NCBI RefSeq assembly: GCF_040054535.1
Contig: NC_090781.1
Coordinates: 5,786,001-5,850,000, forward strand
Direction: 5' to 3'
Length of the DNA stretch: 64,000 bases
DNA from: Antennarius striatus
Taxonomy: Eukaryota; Chordata; Actinopteri; Lophiiformes; Antennariidae
In this document: positions 12,158 through 21,800 of the stretch, one piece after another
How positions within the stretch are numbered: the stretch's first letter is position 1
Layout of the letters: every line of letters begins with the position of its first letter
The notes under the pieces: model-generated
The model's input: the letters and a program-made list of their open reading frames with translations, nothing else
The model's database searches: none
What the model was told of the DNA's origin: nothing
Translations under genes and position numbers: made by a program

Positions 12158-12239
12158 ATTCAGATGTACAACGCTTAACTTTAGTGTTCCCTTTATTTTT
12201 TTGAGCAGTGTATTTTAATCATTGATTAGTTTGTTCCCT

Positions 12240-12340
12240 TTTGGGAACCAGATGATGTATTGGGTCTCTTGGGAATAATTGGTGTTCAGGTGTAAGTAGG
12301 AACCACTCAGTTGCATTTCACACCTAGGCCTTCAGTGATG
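12240..12340. repeat. Dispersed repeat, also present inverted near 35785-35830
   Basis: The word gatgatgtattgggtctctt and the following ttggtgttcaggtg...aagtaggaacca recur in reverse complement with a few changes in strn4 intron 16. Family unknown. Confidence 0.5.
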
Positions 12341-13339
12341 TTCTCCTTAGTCAAACATGAATAAATACATCCCATAATACTGTAAGCAGCTCCCACCGCT
12401 GCCACCAATGTAGCATTCAGGACTGAGGTGTTCATAACTTCTCTCAAATGGAAAAAAACAGGTATCAGCCCCACTCCTTTTATTGTCACTGGCACAGAAG
12501 AACCCTGTGGTCACACCTTTTATAGACGTCACACAACTACGTCACAGAACAAAACTGACTGAAATGACCATTTGACACCACAGCTACAGAAATGAAATAG
12601 AGACATAATCTAACACACTACTAGATGTTGCATCACCCCTATCTTCTATAAAACAGGCTATTTTTCAGCAGGGGCACAAGTCTGTTTGTGTATTTCCACT
12701 ACAATCACACAGCTGTGCAGGTGTGCCACTTTATTTTCACACATTGCAGGAGAACAAGATTTTTTTTATTCTTAGTGTATTTGTCATTTTATTTTGTTAT
12801 AATTGATTTGATATAAATAAAATTGAATTACAAGAACATTAAATATGAAAACTTAGATAAATGAAATGCTTGTACTCACCGAAACAGCTGTTCAGACGGC
12901 TTATTTAAACACAAAATCCATTCTCCTTTCTTTCCTAAAGACACATCGTTAGCTAGAACAAGTAAACTTTTTCAGGGATCAAGGCCCTCGTCTCAATAGA
13001 GCAGGGGTGTCAAAGTCAAATATACGGAGGGCCAAAAAAACAAATTTGCTACAATCCTAGGGCCGGACTGGTTCAATGTATATTAAAACATATTGAAATG
13101 AACATAGCCTATTGAACTAAGAGCTAACACAGTGTATGATTAAATGAATAAAGCAATATTTTCTTATGGCTCCATTGGTTACTTGAAGGAGAAACCTTTT
13201 CAACAGGCAAAAAGCAAAAAAGTAAATGTCCTTCGTAAACAAAATATGTTCCTTAGTATCAAGATAAATTCATAAATTAAATTGCATGCATTATAAACTG
13301 AAAATAGATTACTGTGCGTGCATTATTGCATACACAATA

Positions 13340-14025
13340 ATAATGTCAGAACATCAGCTCCCTCACCAAGAAGGCTCAGCAGAGGATGTACTTCTTGCGG
13401 CAGCTGAAGAAGTTTCACCTCCCTGTGAAGATGCTGGTGAACTTCTACACTGCCACCATTCAGTCCATCCTCACATCCTCCATGTCAGTGTGATTTGCTG
13501 CAGCCACGGCCAGGGACAAGGCCAAGCTGCAGCGTGTCATCCGTTCTGCGGAGAAGGTGATCGGTTGCAGCCTCCCACATCTCCAGGAACTGTCTGACAC
13601 AAGGACCAGCAGTCGTGCATCCAGGATTGCTGCTGACCCCTCTCATCCCGGCCACAACCTCTTCCAGACCCTCCCCAAGAGGCTACGGTCCATCCGGACC
13701 AGGACCTCACGCCATAAAAACAGCTTCTTCCCCACTGCAGTCAGCCTCATAGCCTCATGAACAATGCCCCCCCCAAGGTAACCATTCGCCCCTCACCACT
13801 CTGCAAAGACAGTTTACTGTTTGGACTTATTTTCTTCACCCGCAGTCACCATCCTTATACAGTATCTAAACACACCGTAATGTGAATTGTAAATAGTTTT
13901 TGTATTCTTATCCTATTCCTCACTCACTACTATTCTCTTCCGCCTTTCTATACACCGACACCGCGTCAAGTTCCTCGACAGTAATTTTTACTGTACTTGG
14001 CAATAAAACCTTTCTGATTCTGATG
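13340..14025 (+). mobile_element. CR1/L2/Rex1-group LINE, 3' fragment
   Basis: The plus strand encodes, across an in-frame stop and a frame change, KKAQQRMYFLRQLKKFHLPV and FYTATIQSIL, then RSAEKVIGCSLPHLQEL and HPGHNLFQTLPKRLRSI. This is the usual C-terminal end of CR1/L2/Rex1-type reverse transcriptase proteins. After the stop comes a short 3'UTR ending in aataaaacctttctgattct, a typical tail. It is 5'-truncated and non-coding now. Confidence 0.8.
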
Positions 14026-14154
14026 TTGTGCACGTGTAGCGGTTTGTAATTTGCGTTGTGTTTTTCTTTCTTTCTTTTATTTCTCTTGAAATGATGAGTC
14101 CACCAGTGCGATATCAATCTCCATCCATTTACTCATGTGCGCAACGGTAGATAT

Positions 14155-14400
14155 CTGGCAACACACAAACATGTACGTATGGCGATCAAAATCCTCATCA
14201 AACTCTCTCTCTCAGCCGCGGTCATTACCGACTCAAAGTTAACATAAAATGAATTGACTGAGGAGTCATTATCAATAAACAAAATGAAAGTAAAAAGTTT
14301 TCCCTACTAACTTTGCTAATACCTGGTGGTGGATGGCTACATACCTGACAACATACAACATGTGCGTATGGCGATCAAAATCCTCATCAAACTCTCTATT
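14155..14400. repeat. Internal direct repeats of the hAT-like element
   Basis: A roughly 45-bp word containing gtatggcgatcaaaatcctc at 14178 recurs at about 14367, about 187-190 bp apart. The word ctctctcagccgcggtcat (near 14207) recurs near 14537. Two diverged tandem units are indicated. Confidence 0.75.
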
Positions 14401-14629
14401 GAGGGGAAAAGAAAACTTAAATTTAGACAGTCGCAGTGAAGTACAACGTCATACAAGACCTCACAACTGTCACCGCTACTTGTCTAGCCCCCAACAATGA
14501 AAATTGATCCCACCCGCTACAGACACGTACCTGTACCTCTCTCAGCCGCGGTCATGGCAGTCATTATTGTGCAAAAAAATTAAAAATGTTTAAAAAAAAA
14601 ATAGTGTGCTGCTCTATGATCCTACCAAT

Positions 14630-14643
14630 CACTGCTTTCAAAT
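14630..14643. repeat. Target-site duplication of LINE copy C (left)
   Basis: cactgctttcaaat, identical to 17785-17798. Confidence 0.93.
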
Positions 14644-17600
14644 CTTCTTCTTTTCCTTTCGGCTTTTCCCTTCAGGGGTCGCCACAGCGAATCAATTTCC
14701 TCCATCTAGCCCTGTCCTTTGAATCATCTTCTCTTACACCAACTACCTTCATGTCTTCCCTCACTACATCCATAAACCTCCTTTTTGGTCTTCCTCTAGG
14801 CCTCCTGCCTGGCAGTTCAAAACTCAGCATCCTTCTACCAATATGTTCACTATCTCTCCTGTGGACATGTCCAAACCATCTCAGTCTGGCCTCTCTGACT
14901 TTATCTCCAAAACCTCTAACATGTGCTGTCCCTCTGATGTACTCATTCCTGATCCTATCCTTCCTGGTCACTCCCAGAGAGAACCTCAGCATCTTCATCT
15001 CTGCTACCTCCAGCTCTGTCTCCTGTCTTTTCCTCAGTGACACTGTCTCTAGGCCAAACAACATCGCTGGTCTCACCACAGTTTTGTACACCTTTCCTTT
15101 CATTTTAGCTGAAACTCTTCTATCACACATCACACCTGACACTTTCCTCCACCCGTTCCATCCTGCCTGGACACGCTTCTTCACCTCTTTTCCACGCTCT
15201 CCATTGCTCTGGACTGTTGACCCTAAGTACTTAAAATCCTCCACCTTCTTGATCTCTTCTCCCTGTAACCTCACTCTTCCACTTGGGTCCCTCTCATTCA
15301 CACACATGTACTCTGTCTTACTGCGGTTAACCTTCATTCCTCTCCTTTCCAGGACAAACCTCCACCTCTCTAGCTTCTCCTCCACCTGTTCCCTGCTCTC
15401 ACTGCAGATCACAATGTCATCTGCAAACATCATAGTCCATGGAGATTCCTGTCTAACCTCGTCTGTCAGCCTGTCCATCACCATAGCGAACAAGAAGGGG
15501 CTCAGAGCTGATCCCTGATGCAGTCCCACCTCCACCTTGAACTCCTCTGTCACACCTACAGCACACCTCACCACTGTCTTACAGTCCTCATACATGTCCT
15601 GCACTGCTCTAACATACTTCTCTGCCACTCCAGACTTCCTCATACAATACCACAGTTCCTCTCTGGGCACCCTGTCATAAGCTTTCTCCAGATCTACAAA
15701 AACACAATGCAGCTCCCATTGGCCTTCTCTGTACTTCTCTATCAACATCCTCAAAGCAAATACTGCATCTGTAGTACTCTTTTTTGGCATGAAACCATAC
15801 TGCTGCTCACAAATGTTCACTTCTGCCTTCGTCTAGCTTCCACTACTCTCTCCCATAACTTCATTGTATGGCACATCAGCTTTATTCCTCTGTAGTTGCC
15901 ACAACTCTGCACATCTCCCTTGTTCTTAAAAATGGGCACCAGCACACTTCTCCTCCATTCCTCAGGCATCTTCTCACTATCTAAGATCCTGTTGAACAAC
16001 CCAGTCAGAAACTCTACTGCCACCTCTCCTAGACACTTCCAAACCACCACAGGTATATCATCAGGACCGACTGCCTTTCCACTCTTCATCCTCTTCAATG
16101 CCCTCCTCACTTCATCCTGACTAATCTTTGCTACATCCTGGTCCACAACAGTCACCTCTTCTAGTCTTTGTTCTCTCTCATTTTCCACGTTCATCAACTC
16201 TTCAAAGTACTCTTTCCATCTTCCCATCACACTAGTGGCACCTGTCAATAGACTTCCATCTCTATCCTTAATCACCCTAACCTGCTGCACATCCTTCCCA
16301 TCTCTATCTCTCTGTCTTGCCAACCGGTATAGATCAGTCTCTCCCTCCTTACTGTCCAACCTAGCATACAAGTCCTCATAAGCTTCTTGTTTGGCCTTTG
16401 CTACCTCTACCTTCACCTTACGCTGCATCTCCCTATAGTCCTGTCTACTCTCCTCAGTCCGCTCAGTGTCCCACTTCTTCTTAGCTACCCTCTTTCTCTG
16501 TATACACTCCTGTACCTCCTCATTCCACCACCAAGTCTCCTTGTCTACTTTCCTTCCAGATGACACACCAAGTACTCTCCTACCTGTCTCCCTGATCACA
16601 TTAGCTGTAGTTGTCCAGTCATCTGGAAGCACCTCCTTCCCACCCAGAGCCTGTCTTAACTCCTTCCTAAAAGTCATGCAACACTCTTCCTTTTTCAGCT
16701 TCCACCATTTCGTCTTCTGCTCTGCCTTTGCCCTCTTGATCTTCCTCACCACCAGAGTCATCCTACACACCACCATCCTATGCTGTTTGGCTACACTCTC
16801 ACCTACCACTACTTTACAGTCACTGATCTCTTTCAGGTTACACCGTCTACACAAGATGTAGTCTACCTGTGTGCTCCTACCGCCACTCTTATAGGTCACC
16901 CTATGATCCTGCCTCTTCTGGAAGAAAGTATTCACTACAGCCATTTCCATCCTTTTTGCAAAGTCAACTACCATCTGTCCTTCTGCGTTCCCCTCCTGGA
17001 TACCAAACCTGCCCATCACCTCCTCATCACCTCTGTTTCCTGCACCAACATGTCCATTGAAGTCTGCTCCAATGACAACTCTCTCACTTCTAGGCATGCT
17101 CTGCATCATTTCATCAAAGTCCGACCAGAATTTCTCCTTCTCCTCCAGCTCACATCCTACCTGTGGAGCATACCCGCTAACAACATTGAACATCACACCT
17201 TCGATTTCTAGCTTCAGACTCATCACTCTATCCCACACTCTTTTGACCTCCAGGACATTCCTAACAGACTCTTCCTTCAAGATAACTCCTACTCCATTTC
17301 TCTTTCCATCTACACCATGATAGAACAACTTGAACCCTGCTCCTAAACTTCTAGCCTTGCTACCTTTCCACCTGGTCTCCTGGACACACAGTATGTCTAC
17401 CTTCCTTCTCTGCATCATGTCAACCAACTCTCTACCTTTTCCTGTCATAGTTCCAACATTCAACGTCCCTACTCTTAGTCCTATACTCTTGGTGTTCCTC
17501 TTCTGTTTCTTCGTGCGAACGCACTTTCCTCCTCTCCTTCTTCGACCAACAGTAATCCAATTTCCACCGGCGCCCTGTAGGTCAACAGCGCTGATGGCGG

Positions 17601-17784
17601 TCGTTGTTAACCCGGGCCTCGACCGATCCGGTATGGAAGTCATAGGTTTGATTCGCATCTTTGATTTGGCAAAAGTTTTACGCCGGATGCCCTTCCTGAC
17701 GCAACCCTCTGTATTTATCCGGGCTTGGGACCGGGCTTGGGACCGGCACAATAAGACACTGGCTTGTGTCCTCTTGTGGCTACA
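14644..17784 (-). mobile_element. RTE-clade LINE copy C, near full length
   Basis: The most complete LINE in the window, 3141 bp, bounded by the perfect 14-bp duplication cactgctttcaaat at 14630-14643 and 17785-17798. The minus strand carries a short 5' leader, an endonuclease-reverse transcriptase protein in two frames, and a short 3'UTR ending in GAA-rich sequence at 14644. The perfect target duplication and long frames mark it as the youngest insertion here. It lies inside the hAT-like element. Only one frameshift separates the two frames, and they meet at a GTGA overlap at 15817-15820. Confidence 0.95.
14672..15820 (-). pseudogene. RTE ORF2 3' part: reverse transcriptase core and C-terminus
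   Basis: The continuation of the preceding frame after the one-base deletion; 382 residues with no ATG at its beginning. It has the first catalytic Asp motif [12 protein letters not shown] (residues 41-52), [11 protein letters not shown] (101-111) and the polymerase active-site motif FADD at 132-135. The C-terminal part has [23 protein letters not shown] and the basic [11 protein letters not shown] run common in this LINE group. Together with the upstream frame this would give about 1,040 residues, the expected size of an RTE ORF2 protein. Confidence 0.9.
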
Positions 17785-17796
17785 CACTGCTTTCAA
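15817..17796 (-). pseudogene. RTE ORF2 5' part: endonuclease and start of reverse transcriptase
   Basis: A 659-residue frame; its first few codons lie in the flanking duplication, so the true start is probably internal. An apurinic-type endonuclease domain runs from about residue 108 to 345: GTLNVGTMTGK, Glu140 in CVQETRWKG, Asp245 and Asn247 in GADFNGHVG, VDY at 311-313 and His339 in KQHRMV, so the catalytic set is present. Next comes the linker with WWWNEEVQ and the beginning of the reverse transcriptase ([22 protein letters not shown]). The frame then stops after EARRRQK because one base is missing relative to copies A and B. The protein would nick DNA but lack the polymerase core. Confidence 0.9.
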
Positions 17797-17798
17797 AT
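17785..17798. repeat. Target-site duplication of LINE copy C (right)
   Basis: cactgctttcaaat, identical to 14630-14643. Confidence 0.93.
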
Positions 17799-18647
17799 AG
17801 TAAAATAAAAATAAAAAAAATCAAATCAGTTGTAACCTTTCTCACAGCTTTTATCTGCAATTTTCCCTGAGTCCATTTAACTGAAATATAAATAAATAAA
17901 ATAAAAAAAATCTATGGCACATAGACAGAACAATACTTCCCTCAAGGAGACATCATGTCTTGTAGAAACAAATGTAAAAATTTAACTGAATTTAAAACTG
18001 AAAATACATTACTATTCTGTGATGCTCACTTGTCTGAGGCTGACCCTGATATTTGATGGTGACTCATCTTTCATACAAGTTCATCAATGTTCAGGGTCAG
18101 GCTCTGAGCTGAGGAAATCCTCAGGATGGATTGAAGGTGTTTATCAGTCAGACAGCTCCTGTGTGATTTTTTTTCAGCTTCATCAGACAGAAATATTCTT
18201 CACCCACATACGTGTGTGAAGAATAGAGAGCGTCTGAGCTGAATGCCCAGCTGGGGCATTGTGTTGGGGATGAAACGTGCAAACTTGACAGAAGACACGT
18301 AGGGTTACTTTTTACCTCTTTGAACATGTGCTCTGTCTCCCACCTGGCTTAAAACCCCCTGCTCTCAGCGTCCACCTTCCTTTTAGTCATTTTTGAGTAG
18401 GAGAATAGCTTAATCCAACATCCGCTCTGACTGCTGATAAACCAAAGCTCGCTTGTTGCGCTTTATGACTTTTGGTACTGTTGCATTGTGAGAAATGTAG
18501 TTTTGGTGTGAGGCAAAATACCAGTGGGCTGATGTGGCCTGCGGGCCGGTTCTAATTGTAATTAAAAATTATCCCGCGGGCCACAAAGAAATCGTCATGG
18601 GCTAGATCTCACCCGCGGGCCTTGACTTTGACATATGTGAGCTAGAG

Positions 18648-19416
18648 CAACGGTCCCCAACCTTTTTTGCGCCACGGACCGGTTTCATCTAAGACAATAT
18701 TTTCATGGACCTGCTTTCACTTGCTCAGTAATCGTTAATGATGCCAGGACAGCTGTAGTCTAATAATAAATTATCTGCAGTGGTTTATTGTAAAATCTAG
18801 ACATCAACAGACAATAACAATCTTTTTTTCATATATTGATATTCAAAAATTTCTGTAAACTAAATAATTGTAAGAAATAATAATATTAAAAACTCGATTG
18901 AAGTGACTGCACTGATGACGTTTATTTTGAAATATAGCGACTTACAATCAGTGCATTGAACGTAGGAGAAATGCTGACCATTTCCAATAAAAGGGTAAAC
19001 AAGTCAATCAAATAATAATTATTACAAAAATGACAATTAGTGGTTGGGGACTACTGATCTAGGGGTAACGGGATACAATGACACCTGAAGTGTGTTCCGT
19101 ATGCCCGGTCTACTCCGCAGTTTGGTTGTCTTTATGGCAGAAAAGCCCCCTCCACCAAGACAGGAGGTTGGAAATGGAAGCAGGGTTTGCAATACTTTTT
19201 GGGCGATCTCAGGATAATCTTCCTTGACTTTAATCCAGAACACTGGCACGGTTGTGGGTACTTAATTTAGGGGTAATGGCTGATAACCTGTCACGTGACC
19301 GAGACCGGTCAAGTGGGACAGACGCATGCATTCGACTGTGCGTCATTCCGCACAGACGTCACTTTTCAAAATAGAACATCTTTCATACTCCGAAATAAAT
19401 CAAACGGAAGTAATGT
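18648..19416 (-). mobile_element. hAT transposon remnant, copy 1
   Basis: An inverted relative of the element in strn4 intron 16. It starts at 18648 with caacggtccccaacc, includes an internal terminal-repeat-like word ggttggggactactg (about 19044-19058), and ends in similarity near 19416, where a short tandem repeat begins. The minus strand encodes [20 protein letters not shown] and PFPTSCLGGGGFSAI (19037-19249), the C-terminal dimerisation region of hAT transposases. The rest of the transposase and the far end are missing. Confidence 0.8.
19037..19249 (-). pseudogene. hAT transposase C-terminal fragment
   Basis: About 70 residues, ending in the internal terminal-repeat-like sequence (VVPNH then stop). 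[20 protein letters not shown] and PFPTSCLGGGGFSAI match the conserved C-terminal dimerisation segment seen in Charlie/ZBED5-like proteins. There is no catalytic core. Confidence 0.75.
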
Positions 19417-19425
19417 AAATGTGCG

Positions 19426-19480
19426 TCTGCATAGCATCTGCATAGCATCTGCATAGCATCTGCATAGTGTCTGCATAGCA
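19426..19480. repeat. 11-bp tandem repeat
   Basis: About five units of tctgcatagca, one of them altered (tgtctgcatagca), exactly where homology to the hAT element is lost. Confidence 0.9.
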
Positions 19481-21379
19481 CCGCCTTCTCAGAGTGAGTA
19501 TCCAATCACAGGACACGTACATGTCAGGACAACCTGGGATAGCTAGCAGTTCCTACAAGGCCAACTCGTGATCTGATTGGCCATCACATCTGTCTATTAA
19601 CTATATGTTCCCATTCACTCACAGTGCAGGGAGACCTGTATTCTAGATTCTGAAGGTACTGCGCAGATTTCATCAACCTGGCAACACAAGCTAGCTGAAT
19701 TCTGATTGGATAAAACCTCTCTAACCTAAAAAAAAGAACACTGACACTGACTTATGTCATATTTTATCCCAATTTATAATCATATTTGAACCTATTTATT
19801 TAAGGAAAATACATTAAAATATAATTAGGTTTTTGTTAGGTAAAAGGACTTTTATCCCGAAGTCCACCCAGAGCAGTTGTGCATGTTCAAAACCGGAGGG
19901 AAGAACAAGAAACAAATCGTCTCGTTTATCAAATATGTATTTTTGCCCTAATACAACATTTCTAAACAGATCTGGGTTCTCTGTCCCTAACACAAAATCT
20001 GGTGTTGTATGAACCGTGACAAAGGGCAGGAACAACACATTCCAGAGAATCTCAGATATTTATTATGCCCGTCTCTAGGCTCCACCGTAAAGATGAACCA
20101 CTATACATTAGCTCATATACATCGTGTTGTTCTCTGGTTGGTTGCTTCTCCCTTATACGGTTCTCCAGTGTCAGTCTCCACCTACAACAGAGAACCAAAC
20201 AAATTACACAGTCGTCGTCCGCTGCTAAACGGTGGACGCCCATTACACAATGTATTTAGCTATCACATTATTAAGTGAAATACAAAGTAAATACAAAAAC
20301 TGAGACTTTATTTGATTATATTTTCCTTCAGTTTTATAACAAATATTATCATGATATCTGGTTATGTTAGACCACCAGAGAAGGCCTTGCTGGCCCAGAC
20401 AGCCCACCACTGGAACCACTGATGACTGGGTTAGGTTTCTGGATGGAAGCAATAACAGATTTTGACCACTGAACTCTGACTGGTTTTTTTTTCAATTTGA
20501 TGTTAGCTATTGTTTAGCTATTGTGTTAACTGAGAAACTTCATGGAAATCAAACAGAGTAATCGAGAGGCCCCCACGTGTTATTTGCGCTGACTAAAAGC
20601 TTGGCTTAGCCTCTACACCCCCGAGGATACAATTCATTCAGTAGAAGTAGAGATGTAACTCGAGTTTTTTGCATTTTTTAATCCAAATGATTGTGGAAAA
20701 TGTGACTGAAGAAACACAGCAGCTGTAGGAGCTATGAACGACACTGACTGGAGCTGTGATTTGGTAATTGAACCTTAACAGAAGAGAAATAGAGCGGCGT
20801 GATTTTTTTCTTGAGAATAGAAGTAAAATTAAAGATTTACTCTTTTCCTGACTTAATAGTTATGAGTTCGAATTCTATATTATCTTAAACCGCTTCCAAA
20901 AATAGACCGGAAACACTATTGTGGATAATTTTAACCAACTTCGTCAGCCGCAAAGAAGCAATGGTCACAAAGTGGCAGGAAATGAACTAGCTCAGTGACA
21001 CGTTCATTGTGTATTGCATCAAACGAGGCCCTTTATTTGTCACCCACAGAGGGCTTTTTTTTTTTTCTAATAAGCATACACAAGAAGAAGAAACGAATCC
21101 GCAGTATGCAAAATAAGAGTCGCTAGCAAAATCATGACACTGGTTTTGGATTAAAGATATTTTACAGTCTTCCTTCGACGTTGATACTATAAACGTTTCC
21201 AAACAGAATAATCTGTTAGTATGGGTCATTGGTGAGCTGATATGACCCGATTTTCCAAATTAAATTGTTGGTCATTTATTTTGAAGGTTCAAATCGGATG
21301 TGTAGTATTTTACCACCTGAATAATAATTTTGCTCTGTGAGCATAAGAAAGAAGAAAAGAGGGTTGTGTATACGGAGGA
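19481..21379. other. Intergenic upstream of strn4, no gene seen
   Basis: No recognisable exon or mobile element protein. The open frames here are short and have no family motif. The last few hundred bases may hold distal strn4 promoter sequence. Confidence 0.5.
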
Positions 21380-21800
21380 GGTGCTCGGTTCAAAGGCGAG
21401 TACGAAGTGCTTTTTATTATTTTTCACATATTTTGAGTGTTTCCACTTCCTTGTCCTGGCGGAAGGTTGAGCGGTTAAAATGGAGGCGGACAGATCCGGC
21501 GGCGGACCAAACCCGAACTCTGGAGGTAGCAGCGGAGTGGGGCGCAACCCAAACGGGCCCAAAGGAGCAATGGGCCAGGCGACACCAGCTTCGGCGACCG
21601 GGGTGATGGCAGCGGCAGCGACGGCGGTGGCGGCAGCAGCATCTACCGGGGCCGTAGCCGGATCGTCGCATACCAGAGAACTGCAGGACGGGGACTCGGG
21701 TATGACGCTTCCTGGGATTCTCCACTTCATCCAGTACGAATGGGGACGATTCCAGGCCGAGAAATACCGCTGGGAGGCTGAGAGGGACGAACTGAGGGTA
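21380..21800 (+). promoter_or_regulatory. strn4: strn4 CpG-rich 5' region
   Basis: A sharp rise in GC and CpG content around the first coding exon (ggcggcggaccaaacc, gcagcgacggcggtggcgg) against AT-rich surroundings, as in CpG-island promoters. The transcription start and any TATA box were not located. It includes about 100 bp of probable 5'UTR. Confidence 0.5.
21480..21797 (+). CDS. strn4: strn4 exon 1 (residues 1-106)
   Basis: Starts at ATG 21480 and ends at donor GAGG|gtaaaa, phase 0. It encodes a Gly/Ala-rich leader, then [15 protein letters not shown], the conserved caveolin-binding segment, and [13 protein letters not shown], the start of the coiled coil. The Ala run may vary between alleles. 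Confidence 0.95.

Larger units (their letters stand above)
11163..12212 (+). mobile_element. Tc1-family transposon, internally deleted
   Basis: Left-end sequence and transposase gene of a Tc1-like DNA transposon. The right terminal motif agtgttccctttattttttt then gagcagtgta is at 12183-12212, as in fish Tc1 elements; the matching left terminal repeat is not found. The transposase N-terminal helix-turn-helix region and the first catalytic Asp (FTDES) remain; the sequence jumps from RNILRPDRF to near the 3' end, so the other catalytic residues are gone. A 66-bp LINE fragment is inserted at 12092-12157. Confidence 0.88.
13002..18639. mobile_element. hAT-like DNA element carrying nested LINEs
   Basis: The left end caggggtgtcaaagtcaaat (13002) has a decayed inverted partner at the right (ccttgactttgacatatgtg, ending about 18639), next to a gcgggcc-rich segment typical of fish hAT ends. 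Flanking octamers share only tagag (caatagag versus agctagag), so the target duplication is imperfect. A LINE fragment (13340-14025) and the RTE copy C (14644-17784) sit inside; without copy C and one copy of its target duplication the element is about 2.5 kb. No intact transposase was found, so orientation is open. Confidence 0.65.

Noticed and set aside
14586..15518. 310-residue plus-strand open frame
   Set aside because: It is the antisense reading of the RTE reverse transcriptase; the minus strand has the catalytic motifs. The same applies to plus-strand frames at 4751-5245, 7487-8410, 25644-26327 and 16466-17800.
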